DNA of 64,000 nt from Firmicutes bacterium AM31-12AC (GTDB lineage: Bacteria > Bacillota > Clostridia > Lachnospirales > Lachnospiraceae): positions 38,754 through 102,753 of the forward strand of contig QUJA01000009.1 in the NCBI GenBank assembly GCA_003480425.1, read 5' to 3'. The translations under genes were made by a program, and so were the position numbers. Below are positions 34,696 to 43,078 of this stretch, piece by piece. Under the pieces are notes generated by a model. The model was not told where the DNA came from. It did no database searches and saw only the letters and a list, made by a program, of their open reading frames with translations. Each line of letters starts with the position of its first letter. The stretch's first letter is position 1.

Positions 34696-36144
34696 ATGAA
34701 TACACGAAATCTTACGTTACTAACTGATTTATATGAATTGACTATGATGCAGGGCTATTTCGAAACACAAGAAAATGAAACCGTTATTTTCGATGTGTTT
34801 TTCCGTAATAATCCTAACAATGGCGGTTATTCTATTATGGCTGGTCTGGATCAAGTCATTGATTATATAAAAAACTTGAATTTTTCTTATGAAGATGTAG
34901 ATTATCTTCGAGGTCTTGGCATCTTCAGTGAAGATTTTCTTCACTACTTAAGCGGTTTCCACTTTAGCGGTGATATTTATGCAATTCCTGAAGGAAGTGT
35001 AATCTTCCCAAAAGAGCCATTATTAAAGATCGTTGCTCCTATTATGGAAGCCCAGCTTGTAGAAACAGCTATTTTGAACATCATCAACCATCAATGCCTG
35101 ATTGCAACAAAAGCATCACGTGTAGTTTATGCAGCTCAGGGAGATGGAATCATGGAATTCGGTCTGCGCCGTGCACAGGGGCCTGATGCCGGTCTGTATG
35201 GTGCCAGAGCTGCTATGATCGGTGGCTGTGTAGGAACATCCAATGTTCTCGCCGGTCAGATGTTTGATGTTCCGGTTATGGGTACTCACGCACACAGCTG
35301 GATCATGAGTTTCAAAGATGAGTATACTGCATTTAAAGAATATGCACGTTTATATCCGAATGCCTGCACTTTACTTGTCGACACATACGACACATTAAAG
35401 TCCGGTGTCCCAAATGCGATTCGCGTCTTCACAGAGATGCGGGATGCGGGAATCCATCCAAAATCTTACGGAATTCGTCTGGACAGTGGAGACCTCGCAT
35501 ATCTTTCTAAAAAAGCAAGAAAGATGCTGGATGAAGCAGGTTTCACGGATGCTGTTATTGCCGCATCCAATGATTTGGATGAATTCTTAATCAATGACTT
35601 GAAGATTCAAGGTGCTAAGATTGGTTCCTGGGGTGTCGGAACGAACCTGATCACCTCTAAGGATTGCCCTTCTTTTGGAGGTGTTTATAAACTTTCTGCC
35701 ATTCAGAACAGTGACGGAGAATTTATTCCTAAGATTAAAATTTCAGAAAATGTTGAAAAAATCACAAATCCCGGAGATAAAACTATTTATCGTATTTACG
35801 ACAAAGAAACAGGTAAGATTCGGGCCGACCTCATTTGCTTTGCTGACGAAACCTGGAACGAAGAAGATGAACTTCTTCTCTTCGATCCAAATGCCACATG
35901 GAAGAAAACACGTCTTCCGGGTGGAAGCTACACTATGAAAGAAATCCTGCTTCCAATCTTCAAGCATGGCGAATGTATCTATGAATCACCTTCTGTTATG
36001 GAGATTGCACAGTTCTGCAAGGAAGAAAAAGAAACTCTCTGGGATGAAACAAAACGACTTTTCAATCCACATGGAGTATATGTTGATCTTTCCAGAAGTT
36101 TGTATGATACAAAGACCAGACTGCTGGATGAAATGAGCAAATAA
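34696..36144 (+). CDS. pncB: Nicotinate phosphoribosyltransferase
   Basis: 482 aa. Forms nicotinate mononucleotide in NAD salvage. Y-E-L-T-MMQGYFE N-terminus, EFGLRRAQGPDAG, GTHAHSWIMSF (phospho-His region), GIRLDSGDL (PRPP/substrate loop) and KIGSWGVGTNLI. Full length. AAGGAG 10 bases before the ATG, 20 bases after plsC. Confidence 0.96.
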   Translation: MNTRNLTLLTDLYELTMMQGYFETQENETVIFDVFFRNNPNNGGYSIMAGLDQVIDYIKNLNFSYEDVDYLRGLGIFSEDFLHYLSGFHFSGDIYAIPEGSVIFPKEPLLKIVAPIMEAQLVETAILNIINHQCLIATKASRVVYAAQGDGIMEFGLRRAQGPDAGLYGARAAMIGGCVGTSNVLAGQMFDVPVMGTHAHSWIMSFKDEYTAFKEYARLYPNACTLLVDTYDTLKSGVPNAIRVFTEMRDAGIHPKSYGIRLDSGDLAYLSKKARKMLDEAGFTDAVIAASNDLDEFLINDLKIQGAKIGSWGVGTNLITSKDCPSFGGVYKLSAIQNSDGEFIPKIKISENVEKITNPGDKTIYRIYDKETGKIRADLICFADETWNEEDELLLFDPNATWKKTRLPGGSYTMKEILLPIFKHGECIYESPSVMEIAQFCKEEKETLWDETKRLFNPHGVYVDLSRSLYDTKTRLLDEMSK

Positions 36145-36163
36145 GATAAAAGGAGTATAAATC

Positions 36164-37219
36164 ATGAAAATTATCGTATTAGCCGGAGGCTTAAGTACAG
36201 AACGTGACGTATCACTTTCTTCTGCTGCCGGTATCTGCCGCACATTAATTGAGAAAGGACATGATGCATTTCTTCTGGATGTATTTATGGGTCTTCCTTA
36301 TGACTCTGACAAACTAGAGGAAGTATTTACACTTCCCGGACACGGTCTTGAGATTGCTAAGAACATTGCTACTGAAGAACCTGACCTCGCAGCTATCAAG
36401 GCGTCCCGTCCTGATCAGTCTGACTGCTTCTTAGGACCAAATGTAATCGAACTTTGCCGCATGGCTGATATTACATTCATCGGTCTTCATGGCGGTGAAG
36501 GCGAAAACGGAAAATTACAGGCTACATTTGATCTGTTGGGAATTAAATATACAGGACCAAATTCACTTGGATGTGCAGCTGCAATGCATAAAGGAATTGC
36601 AAAACAGATTTTCTTAGAATCCGGCATTCCTACACCAAATGGTGTCTGCATCCACAAAAATAAAAATAAAAAAGATTTGACAAGCCTTGGGCTCTCTCTT
36701 CCAGTCGTTGTAAAACCTTGCTCCGGCGGTTCAAGCATCGGTGTTTACATTGTAAATACTGAGGAAGAATATAATGAGGCTCTTGAAAAATCTTTCCGCT
36801 ATGAAGATGAGCTTGTTATTGAAGAATATGTAAAAGGCCGCGAATTTGCATGTGGTATTATCGATGATAAAGCATTACCACCTATCGAAATCATTCCAAA
36901 AACAGGATTTTTTGATTATGCAAACAAATATCAGGCTGGTGCCACTGAAGAAGTCTGCCCGGCAAATATCAGCGAAGAAATTTCTGCAAAAATGCAGGAT
37001 TACACAGTCCGTGCATTCCATGCCCTGAAGCTGGATGTATACAGCCGCGCTGATTTCCTGTTAGATGCAGACAATAATCTGTACTGCCTGGAAATGAACA
37101 CACTTCCTGGTATGACAGCTGCAAGCCTCCTTCCAAAAGAAGCTGCTGTTACAGGAATCGAATATGGTGATCTTTGTGAACTGATCATCAAAAAATCTTT
37201 AGAAGCACGATATAACTAA
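36164..37219 (+). CDS. ddl: D-alanine--D-alanine ligase
   Basis: 351 aa ATP-grasp ligase for peptidoglycan precursors. VLAGGLSTERDVSLSSA, GLHGGEGENGKLQATFDLLGIKYTG, VVKPCSGGSSIGVYIV, EMNTLPGMTAASLLPKEA. A slightly long insert (SDCFLGPNVIELCR) lies before the HGGEGE motif. It is upstream of murF, whose substrate it makes, and 20 bases after pncB. The KGR/Tyr-type specificity cannot be fully read, but nothing suggests a D-Lac enzyme. Confidence 0.93.
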   Translation: MKIIVLAGGLSTERDVSLSSAAGICRTLIEKGHDAFLLDVFMGLPYDSDKLEEVFTLPGHGLEIAKNIATEEPDLAAIKASRPDQSDCFLGPNVIELCRMADITFIGLHGGEGENGKLQATFDLLGIKYTGPNSLGCAAAMHKGIAKQIFLESGIPTPNGVCIHKNKNKKDLTSLGLSLPVVVKPCSGGSSIGVYIVNTEEEYNEALEKSFRYEDELVIEEYVKGREFACGIIDDKALPPIEIIPKTGFFDYANKYQAGATEEVCPANISEEISAKMQDYTVRAFHALKLDVYSRADFLLDADNNLYCLEMNTLPGMTAASLLPKEAAVTGIEYGDLCELIIKKSLEARYN

Positions 37220-37241
37220 GAAAGATGAGGGTTCTGTTGCT

Positions 37242-38612
37242 ATGAAGCATATGACATTAAAAGAAATCTCCAAAGCATGTCAGGGTACATATTTTGGACC
37301 CGAAGAAAATCTGGAAAAATCTGTTTCCAGTGTTGTAATTGACAGTCGTAAAGTTCAAAAAGACAGCTTGTTTATCGCAATTCGTGGTGCTCGCGTAGAC
37401 GGACATACATTTATCACAAAAACGATAGAATCCGGTGCTTTATGTGCCCTCTCAGAAGAAAATTTAGGAGATGTTGACTTTTCCTATATCCTTGTGGATT
37501 CCTGCGAACAGGCTATGAAAGCAATTGCTGAACACTATCGCCGTTCCCTGGATATCAAAGTTGTCGGTATTTCCGGAAGCGTTGGTAAAACCAGCACGAA
37601 AGAAATGATTGCTTCGGTTTTAAGTCAGAAGTTCAATGTACTAAAAACAGAAGGAAACTTTAATAACGAGATTGGACTTCCATTGACAATCTTCAACATT
37701 CGCGAAGAACATGAAGTAGCTGTTCTTGAAATGGGAATCAGTCATTTTGGTGAGATGACTCGACTTGCAAAAATGGCTCGTCCGGATATCTGTGTACTCA
37801 CTAACATCGGATGTGCTCATCTTGAACATTTACAGTCTCGCGATGGCATTTTAAAAGCGAAAACAGAGATGTTCCAGTATATGAATCCAAACGGAACAAT
37901 CATTTTCAACGGAGACGATGATAAACTCATCTCTTTCGTTCCGGAAAACAAAATCAAACCAATTTATTTCGGCTTCGATGACAGTTTAAATTATCATGCT
38001 AATGATATTGAAGATATGGGAATGCACGGAACAACCGCCAAATTTATCACCCCATCTTCAGAATTCACAGCACATATTACAATTCCAGGCGAACATATGG
38101 TATACAATGCGCTTGCCGGAATTGCAGTTGGATATGCTCTCGGTATGACAGATGATGAAATCAAGAAGGGAATTGAGGCATTAGTTCCTCTTGCAGGACG
38201 CAATCATCTGATTGAAACAGAGAATCTGACAATCATTGATGACTGTTACAATGCAAATCCTGCTTCTATGAAAGCTTCGTTGGATGTTCTCGCTAAAGCG
38301 GATACAAGAACTGTTGCTATTCTCGGAGATATGTTTGAGCTTGGTGATGATGCTGATGCAATGCATTATGAAGTTGGTGCTCACGCTGCACAGATTGGCA
38401 TTAATGTCGTAATTTCCATCGGAGAATACACACGCTTTCTCTCTTCAGGAGCAAAAAACCAAAATAAGGGGACAGAAGTGCATCACTATGCAACAAAAGC
38501 AGATTTCTTTAAAGAGATGAAGAATGTGATCAAGCCTCACGATACAATTCTTATCAAAGCTTCTCACGGAATGGAATTTCCTGAGATTGTAAAAAAATGT
38601 GAAGCGTTTTAG
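37242..38612 (+). CDS. murF: UDP-MurNAc-tripeptide--D-alanyl-D-alanine ligase
   Basis: 456 aa. N-terminal UDP-binding domain with VIDSRKVQKDSLFIAIRGARVDGH, ATP loop GISGSVGKTSTKEM (about 109-122), EMGISHFGEMTRLA, and C-terminal DDCYNANPASMKASLDVLA. Adds D-Ala-D-Ala made by the preceding ddl product. Last gene of the plus-strand run; a terminator follows. Confidence 0.96.
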   Translation: MKHMTLKEISKACQGTYFGPEENLEKSVSSVVIDSRKVQKDSLFIAIRGARVDGHTFITKTIESGALCALSEENLGDVDFSYILVDSCEQAMKAIAEHYRRSLDIKVVGISGSVGKTSTKEMIASVLSQKFNVLKTEGNFNNEIGLPLTIFNIREEHEVAVLEMGISHFGEMTRLAKMARPDICVLTNIGCAHLEHLQSRDGILKAKTEMFQYMNPNGTIIFNGDDDKLISFVPENKIKPIYFGFDDSLNYHANDIEDMGMHGTTAKFITPSSEFTAHITIPGEHMVYNALAGIAVGYALGMTDDEIKKGIEALVPLAGRNHLIETENLTIIDDCYNANPASMKASLDVLAKADTRTVAILGDMFELGDDADAMHYEVGAHAAQIGINVVISIGEYTRFLSSGAKNQNKGTEVHHYATKADFFKEMKNVIKPHDTILIKASHGMEFPEIVKKCEAF

Positions 38613-38648
38613 ATTTAATAACTTCCAAACATATATTTTTAAAATAAC

Positions 38649-38690
38649 AAAAACTGGCAAACAGAAAGGTTCTGTTATGTCAGTTTTTTG
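38649..38690 (+). terminator. Terminator after murF
   Basis: AAAACTG (38650-38656) with CAGTTTTTT (38681-38689), inner AACAGA/TCTGTT. The T-run follows on the plus strand. Confidence 0.85.
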
Positions 38691-38806
38691 TTATTCTTAC
38701 TTGCCCTAAAGAACAAATCAGATACTGTTTTCGTCACGCCCAATGAAAACTCACCAATAAGTCAGCATAAATTAGCAACTCAACATATTATTGTTTCTCT
38801 GTCCGC

Positions 38807-38823
38807 ACTGTCATTTTGACAGT
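38807..38823. repeat. Perfect 17-bp hairpin
   Basis: ACTGTCA-TTT-TGACAGT, 50 bases upstream of the antitoxin RNA promoter. Possible operator; nothing else was identified in 38691-38870 except a short CACGG-CAAA-CCGTG hairpin. Confidence 0.35.
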
Positions 38824-38873
38824 TCAGATCAGATGCAGCACCTCACGGCAAACCGTGAATTTCACGAATCGTC

Positions 38874-38902
38874 TTGAATCCTGCTACCAGATATGTTATA
38901 TT
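38874..38902 (+). promoter_or_regulatory. Promoter of antitoxin RNA
   Basis: TTGAAT (38874-38879), 17-bp spacer, TATATT (38897-38902). Confidence 0.6.
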
Positions 38903-38908
38903 TAAGAC

Positions 38909-39006
38909 ACAAAAAGAGAACAACCGCCCACAAGGTGGGTTGACCTCAATGTATGATTCTGAAAAATCCACTCCATCGCTCGCCAAAGTTCCGGGGTGGT
39001 TTTTCT
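38909..39006 (+). ncRNA. Antisense antitoxin RNA of a type I toxin-antitoxin pair
   Basis: A transcript of about 98 nt is predicted from the promoter just upstream to the terminator CCACTCC...GGGGTGG (38969-39000) followed by TTTTTCT. It runs against the minus-strand toxin mRNA and overlaps its 3' untranslated region, the convergent layout of Fst/RNAII and TxpA/RatA. The 5' part contains the reverse of the toxin mRNA terminator hairpin (38921-38942). Confidence 0.6.
38911..38942 (-). terminator. Terminator of the toxin mRNA
   Basis: On the minus strand AACCCACC-TTGT-GGGCGGTT is followed by GTTCTCTTTTT. The stem contains G-U pairs. It lies 78 bases beyond the toxin stop codon. Confidence 0.6.
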
Positions 39007-39019
39007 ATGCCTTAAAACA

Positions 39020-39112
39020 TTATCTGATAAACGTAAAAACGAATGTCAGCAATGCAAGAATGAACATGCCAAAAGCCATAAGGTCTTTAAAATCAAAATG
39101 ATTATTGTTCAT
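39020..39112 (-). CDS. Type I toxin, small hydrophobic peptide (Fst/TxpA/holin-like)
   Basis: 30 aa: a polar N-terminus MNNNHFDFKD, one TM helix LMAFGMFILALLTFVFTF, and a short basic end IR. Length and pattern match the membrane-damaging 'putative holin-like toxin' family of Firmicutes. The ATG at 39112 is preceded by GGGGGTGG. Longer in-frame starts exist but lack support. In the mRNA, CCTCTATTCT and AGAATGGGGG form a stem that covers the ribosome-binding site, as in Fst mRNA. Convergent antisense RNA lies directly downstream. Confidence 0.75.
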   Translation of the reverse strand: MNNNHFDFKDLMAFGMFILALLTFVFTFIR

Positions 39113-39178
39113 CAGCACCACCCCCATTCTATGTAAGAATAGAGGTCTGCCACCCTGTAACACGATTGTTCCACCCAA

Positions 39179-39207
39179 AGTATAACATGGCAATAATTGA
39201 CATGCAA
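39179..39207 (-). promoter_or_regulatory. Promoter of toxin mRNA
   Basis: Minus strand: TTGCAT (39202-39207), 17-bp spacer, TATACT (39179-39184). Predicted start near 39172, about 60 bases before the toxin ATG. Confidence 0.65.
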
Positions 39208-39417
39208 TCACTTTCCCTATAACATCATACACTTACAATGCATTTCGCCTTGAATCCCATAATAAACCCGCAATACAGCCAAAAAAGTTAAGTTTTGTTA
39301 TGTTATAAATATCTGCATTTTAGGTGGAAGGCTTAAAACGCTGAGCTAAATTTTCGAGACTGTGTTCTCTCTCCCGATAGTATATATATATTCTTTTTAC
39401 TGTTCCCATCTCACAAG
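39208..39417. other. Intergenic stretch with no gene recognised
   Basis: AT-rich. I see no coding frame, tRNA or convincing repeat between the toxin promoter and the terminator of the next minus-strand gene. Confidence 0.4.
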
Positions 39418-39456
39418 AAACGCTACATTCCCTCTAACACAAGAATTGTAGCGTTC
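39418..39456 (-). terminator. Terminator after small two-TM protein gene
   Basis: AACGCTACA (39419-39427) with TGTAGCGTT (39447-39455). On the minus strand it is followed by TTTCTTG. Confidence 0.55.
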
Positions 39457-39509
39457 CGTCCATATATTTATTGCCTTAAAAATTATTTAATAGGTGTTAT
39501 TTGTTCGTT

Positions 39510-39806
39510 TTAGTATCTTAACTTTATTTCTATTTTGTCTATTATAAACAATATTTTCCCTGCATTTTGTTTTTTCATATTCAAATTAATTCCCAAAACC
39601 ACTATAGCGCTAAGCCCCGCTACAAACAATATTAAAGTTAGCAGCGACATTGAGAGCTTATCGGTTTTATATATTGATAAATAAAAGGCAGAAAAAGATA
39701 GCAATAAACTTGCCATATTAGAATTAAATTCATAAATTTCCCCGGCAATAATCCTCTTACATTCCATTTTAGCATTATCAAGAAAATCCTTATCTTTTTG
39801 AACCAT
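39510..39806 (-). CDS. Small two-TM protein, unknown, possibly N-terminally truncated
   Basis: 98 aa with two hydrophobic helices (about 30-47 and 54-76) and charged ends. No family recognised. The start is weak: no clear ribosome-binding site, and the frame stays open for about 22 codons upstream of the ATG (to a TAG) without any ATG. The gene may be the remnant of a longer one. Located among accessory elements. Confidence 0.4.
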   Translation of the reverse strand: MVQKDKDFLDNAKMECKRIIAGEIYEFNSNMASLLLSFSAFYLSIYKTDKLSMSLLTLILFVAGLSAIVVLGINLNMKKQNAGKILFIIDKIEIKLRY

Positions 39807-40075
39807 ATTTTCTATGCTCTTCTTTAAGTTCTTGTAATCGTTATTGCAGTTGATTTTTTTCCACCAATTCTAATTGTGTAAAACATATTCTCTCCCATCT
39901 CCCCATTTCATCAACCGCTATACCTATTTTTATAATACTTCACTTTATCATATATTACAATCCACATATCCGCTTTCACTTCGTCCCCCTTTTGAGCAAA
40001 CCTTGATTTTCCGAACCTCAACATTTACTAACAATGTATATCATTTTCCCATTTGGTACTTTTTTGATACTTTTC
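39807..40075. other. Intergenic stretch with no gene recognised
   Basis: AT-rich, no coding frame with a start signal and no tRNA. It ends at the queT promoter. Confidence 0.4.
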
Positions 40076-40104
40076 TTGCTTTTCTTGTCTTTTCATGCTA
40101 TACT
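40076..40104 (+). promoter_or_regulatory. queT promoter (extended -10)
   Basis: TTGCTT (40076-40081), 17-bp spacer, TATACT (40099-40104) with TG one base upstream of the -10. Confidence 0.6.
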
Positions 40105-40110
40105 ATCACC

Positions 40111-40226
40111 CGTTACAAAACCCGAAAAAACAAGGTCTTACAAGGGTTTCGCCGATTTCCGGCGTAAAATGAATCGTGTGTTCGTGACCTTCCACACGTA
40201 AAACAAAACTAAAGGAGAACAGAATA
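40111..40226 (+). ncRNA. Candidate preQ1 riboswitch in the queT leader
   Basis: The leader folds into three stems: AAACCC/GGGTTT (40118-40123 with 40144-40149), CGCCG-ATTTC-CGGCG (about 40150-40164) and CGTGTG/CACACG (40175-40180 with 40193-40198). The loop of the third stem, GACCTT (40186-40191), is complementary to AAGGTC (40132-40137), giving a pseudoknot. The same loop could pair with the ribosome-binding site AAAGGAG. PreQ1-II and preQ1-III aptamers are pseudoknots found upstream of queT genes; the class is not assigned. Confidence 0.6.
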
Positions 40227-40724
40227 ATGAAAAACTCAAACTCAAAGGTGCTTTATCTGGCACAGGCAGCTATGATTGCTGCTATTTATGTTGTATTGAC
40301 AGTACTTGGTGCATCACTTGCATTTGGAGAAGTGCAGATTCGCTTTGCCGAAGCTCTCACTATTCTTCCTGCATTTACACCAGCTGCAATCCCAGGACTT
40401 TTTATCGGATGTCTGCTCGGCAACATCCTTGGCGGTGCAATCGTTCCGGATATCATATTCGGAAGCCTTGCTACATTGATCGGAGCTTTCTTTACTTGGC
40501 AGCTCAGAAACAAGAGCAAATATCTTGCTCCAGTTCCACCGATCGTAGCAAACATTATCGTTGTACCATTCGTATTAAAATACGGATATCAAGTACCTCT
40601 TCCGATACCGTTTATGATGTTAACAGTCGGTGTCGGCGAAGTTATTTCCGCTGGTGTACTTGGTCTTATCGTATATGGAGCACTTAACAAATATAAGGGT
40701 ATTATCTTTAAGAAAGCTTTATAG
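40227..40724 (+). CDS. queT: QueT family transporter (queuosine precursor uptake)
   Basis: 165 aa, about five TM helices. It is the substrate-binding S component of an ECF-type importer for queuosine precursors. QAAMIAAIYVVLTVLGASLAFGEVQIRFAEALTILPAFTPAAIPGLFIGCLLGN is the conserved QueT core. AAAGGAG precedes the ATG and lies in the predicted riboswitch. ECF A/T subunits are not in the window, as expected for a shared energy module. Confidence 0.93.
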   Translation: MKNSNSKVLYLAQAAMIAAIYVVLTVLGASLAFGEVQIRFAEALTILPAFTPAAIPGLFIGCLLGNILGGAIVPDIIFGSLATLIGAFFTWQLRNKSKYLAPVPPIVANIIVVPFVLKYGYQVPLPIPFMMLTVGVGEVISAGVLGLIVYGALNKYKGIIFKKAL

Positions 40725-40741
40725 ATTTTACTTCTAGAACA

Positions 40742-40867
40742 AAGAATGTGCCTTGCACATTCTTGCGCCTGCGGCGGTCGCTTACGACACCTACATTGTA
40801 CGCCGCAGTGCGCATCCTTAGCGGAGCGATTTTTATATATTAGGAAAGCACTTTCCTAATATATAAA
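40742..40867. repeat. Cluster of three hairpins after queT (dispersed-repeat-like)
   Basis: AAGAATGTGC-CTT-GCACATTCTT (40742-40764); GCGCCTGCGGCG...CGCCGCAGTGCGC (40765-40813); and a perfect 36-bp dyad with 17-bp arms, TTTATATATTAGGAAAG-CA-CTTTCCTAATATATAAA (40832-40867). The last is nearly repeated at 60138-60169. GC-rich compared with the flanks. Confidence 0.6.
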
Positions 40868-40874
40868 AAACAAC

Positions 40875-40928
40875 GGATTGGATACGTGAATGATTTCATT
40901 TCATATATCCAATCCATTTTATTTTTTT
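40875..40928. terminator. Bidirectional terminator between queT and TPM gene
   Basis: GGATTGGATA (40875-40884) pairs with TATCCAATCC (40906-40915). T-runs lie on both strands: ATTTTATTTTTTT on plus, GTTGTTTTTT on minus. Confidence 0.85.
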
Positions 40929-40946
40929 AAGAAAAATTTTCAGTCA

Positions 40947-41765
40947 CTAAAAACTTCCGCCACATCCGCCATGACTTGATCCAGACGAACTTGTATGTGT
41001 AGAACTTCCTGAAGAGCTGCTAGAATTCTCTTTTGGAAGAGCACGCTGAGTTACATATGTTCTTACCATCTGATCATGACTGTTATATACATTCAAGCTT
41101 CCTGCCACTGCGTAATCAGAAGCTGTCTGTTTTTCACGAACTGTAGTGAGCTTTCCTTTTTCAATGCTGCCCCATATAAATGCTAGCAAGAATGCCGCTG
41201 CAACTGCTCCTATATACCATAAGATTGATAATGGTTCTTTTGGAAGATTTCCAGTATCATATGGCTCTCCAATTTCAGCCTGAGCCATAAAATCATCACA
41301 CAAATCTGCAAATGTATTGAAAGCCTCTGCATAGTCGCCTTCGCTCAATGACGGCTTGAACTGTTCTTGCATGTAATTAAGACCTGCATCTGTGAATATG
41401 CTTATACATTCTCCACCGGTTGACATATGCCATTTACGGTCATCCATTGCAACCAACAGAAGAATTCCGCCATTCCTTCCACTTACTCCATATCCGTTCA
41501 TGTCATAATAATCATCGGCGTATGCTTCTGCTGTTTTTCCCTCCAGTGAATTAACGGTGAGTACAACAACATCTTCACCCCAATAATCACTTATCGTACT
41601 TAATTTTGTTTCCAGTTCTTTCTGCTCTTCTTCACTCATCAAGTTTGCTTCGTCTTTTACATAATACATGTCATCTGTCGATTCTGCCTTTACTGCAATC
41701 GGCATCAGAAGCAGGAGCAGAGACAGAAATGAAAGCAATATTCTTTTTGTTCTTATTTTCATCAT
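40947..41765 (-). CDS. TPM-domain secreted/membrane protein
   Basis: 272 aa. Signal peptide (about 1-27), TPM domain (about 35-165: YVKDEANLMSEEEQKELETKLSTIS, DVVVLTVNSLEGKTAEAYADDYYDMNGYG), one TM helix (about 182-200), and a Ser/Gly-rich cysteine-containing tail ending SHGGCGGSF. TPM proteins sit at the membrane surface; phosphatase activity is reported for some. It shares a likely operon with the zinc-ribbon membrane protein upstream (17-base gap). Confidence 0.88.
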   Translation of the reverse strand: MMKIRTKRILLSFLSLLLLLMPIAVKAESTDDMYYVKDEANLMSEEEQKELETKLSTISDYWGEDVVVLTVNSLEGKTAEAYADDYYDMNGYGVSGRNGGILLLVAMDDRKWHMSTGGECISIFTDAGLNYMQEQFKPSLSEGDYAEAFNTFADLCDDFMAQAEIGEPYDTGNLPKEPLSILWYIGAVAAAFLLAFIWGSIEKGKLTTVREKQTASDYAVAGSLNVYNSHDQMVRTYVTQRALPKENSSSSSGSSTHTSSSGSSHGGCGGSF

Positions 41766-41782
41766 TCACCCCACCCCTTCCT

Positions 41783-42877
41783 TTAGAATAAAAGCCATAA
41801 AATTGCAAGGAAAACTACTGAAAAAATTCCGCCTCGCATCAACAATGTCAGTCGAAACGCTTTTTTATCTAACGGAAGATCTCCTGTCAGCTTACCCGTC
41901 TGTCCATTCATAGCAAATACAAATTTTTCATTACGCCAAGTTGTATTCAATATCCAAACCGGATACAATGCATACTGATAACTTGCTTCCGGAAATTGGA
42001 AATTCCCGCCCAACTGCTTCACACTTGCGTATCCTGTCACTGTTTTTCGTAAATTGTTTGATATTGCCTGTTTCATACGTTCTTCTGCACGCTGCATACG
42101 TTCTTCTTTATCTACGTCATAACGATCTGCAACATATCCTGCCAGATAAGCTGACTGAAATGGCACAGCATCTTGATAGTTAAATGGCTCTATAGATTCC
42201 ATCAAGACGTCATCCATCTTTTTGGACGCATCTGCGGGAACATGGCTAAATGTCTCTGTTCCTCCACGTACAGCATTATATATTTCATGTTCCGTATATT
42301 CAGTATCACCATCATCCCAGATTTTGATATTCTCTGCTTCATATGTGATATCCGCCTGTACAGATGCATCAAAGAGCCAGAATGGAACATAAACACCTTT
42401 AATTTCGTCGATATGATTTTCGTCCTTAAATACTTTAGGCAAATATTTTTTACCTTTCAGATGTTTTATGTATGCTTCCTTTGCCGCCTTCTTATCTAAT
42501 TTGAACGGGATTACGCAATCTGGTTTCAAATCCCCTGCGAAATTTCCTTTCATGACAATTTTATTATCACAGAATGGGCAAGTTGTTGCTCCTGTTGTTT
42601 TATCAGCAATTATCTCACCACCACAAGACTCACATACATAGACTGCCATGTTATCTGTCTCTCCATCCTGCCACTGATTATTTCCTCCCGATGACCACTG
42701 TGCATTTTCACTCTGCTGTGCATTGCCAGTATTATCTTCATCCTTTTTCTGCATTGCTTCAAACTCTTCCACCGTCATTGTCGTATCACAATACGGACAA
42801 TTCATTTTTTGAAGGGTACTGTCAAATTCCATTGCGCCTCCACATGCCGGACATTTATATTCTACAATACCTGACAT
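41783..42877 (-). CDS. Zinc-ribbon membrane protein
   Basis: 364 aa. Two N-terminal zinc ribbons: CPACGG/CPYCDT (residues 9-31) and CESCGG/CPFCDN (about 82-105). A long cytosolic domain follows (LKPDCVIPFKLDKKAAKEAYIKHLKGKKYLP; GVYVPFWLFDASVQADITYEAE), then a C-terminal TM helix (about 343-364). The family is annotated as TFIIB-type zinc ribbon-containing but is not a transcription factor here. It often pairs with TPM or SPFH proteins, as here. Confidence 0.85.
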   Translation of the reverse strand: MSGIVEYKCPACGGAMEFDSTLQKMNCPYCDTTMTVEEFEAMQKKDEDNTGNAQQSENAQWSSGGNNQWQDGETDNMAVYVCESCGGEIIADKTTGATTCPFCDNKIVMKGNFAGDLKPDCVIPFKLDKKAAKEAYIKHLKGKKYLPKVFKDENHIDEIKGVYVPFWLFDASVQADITYEAENIKIWDDGDTEYTEHEIYNAVRGGTETFSHVPADASKKMDDVLMESIEPFNYQDAVPFQSAYLAGYVADRYDVDKEERMQRAEERMKQAISNNLRKTVTGYASVKQLGGNFQFPEASYQYALYPVWILNTTWRNEKFVFAMNGQTGKLTGDLPLDKKAFRLTLLMRGGIFSVVFLAILWLLF

Positions 42878-43040
42878 CTAACCTCATCTCCTCTCTTATT
42901 TCTTTATCTTTTAAAATGATTTTCTTCACTGCTATCCTGCTTTACTTCCTTCTCCTTCCCTTTTGTTATAGCATCTCTGTTATAATTATTATCACACCGA
43001 CAAAGTTTTCTGACACTAGCACTTATGATAGGTATTTTCC

Positions 43041-43075
43041 CAAAAATAAAGCAATGCAGAAAATCTGCAATGCTC
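43041..43075 (-). terminator. Terminator after response regulator gene
   Basis: GCAATGCAGA (43051-43060) with TCTGCAATGC (43064-43073), one mismatched pair. On the minus strand TTTATTTTT follows. The remainder of 42878-43040 is AT-rich with nothing named. Confidence 0.6.
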
Positions 43076-43078
43076 TCA

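Noticed and set aside
39020..39232. 70-codon version of the toxin frame
   Set aside because: It starts upstream of the predicted transcript start; the 30-codon frame has the ribosome-binding site and family length.
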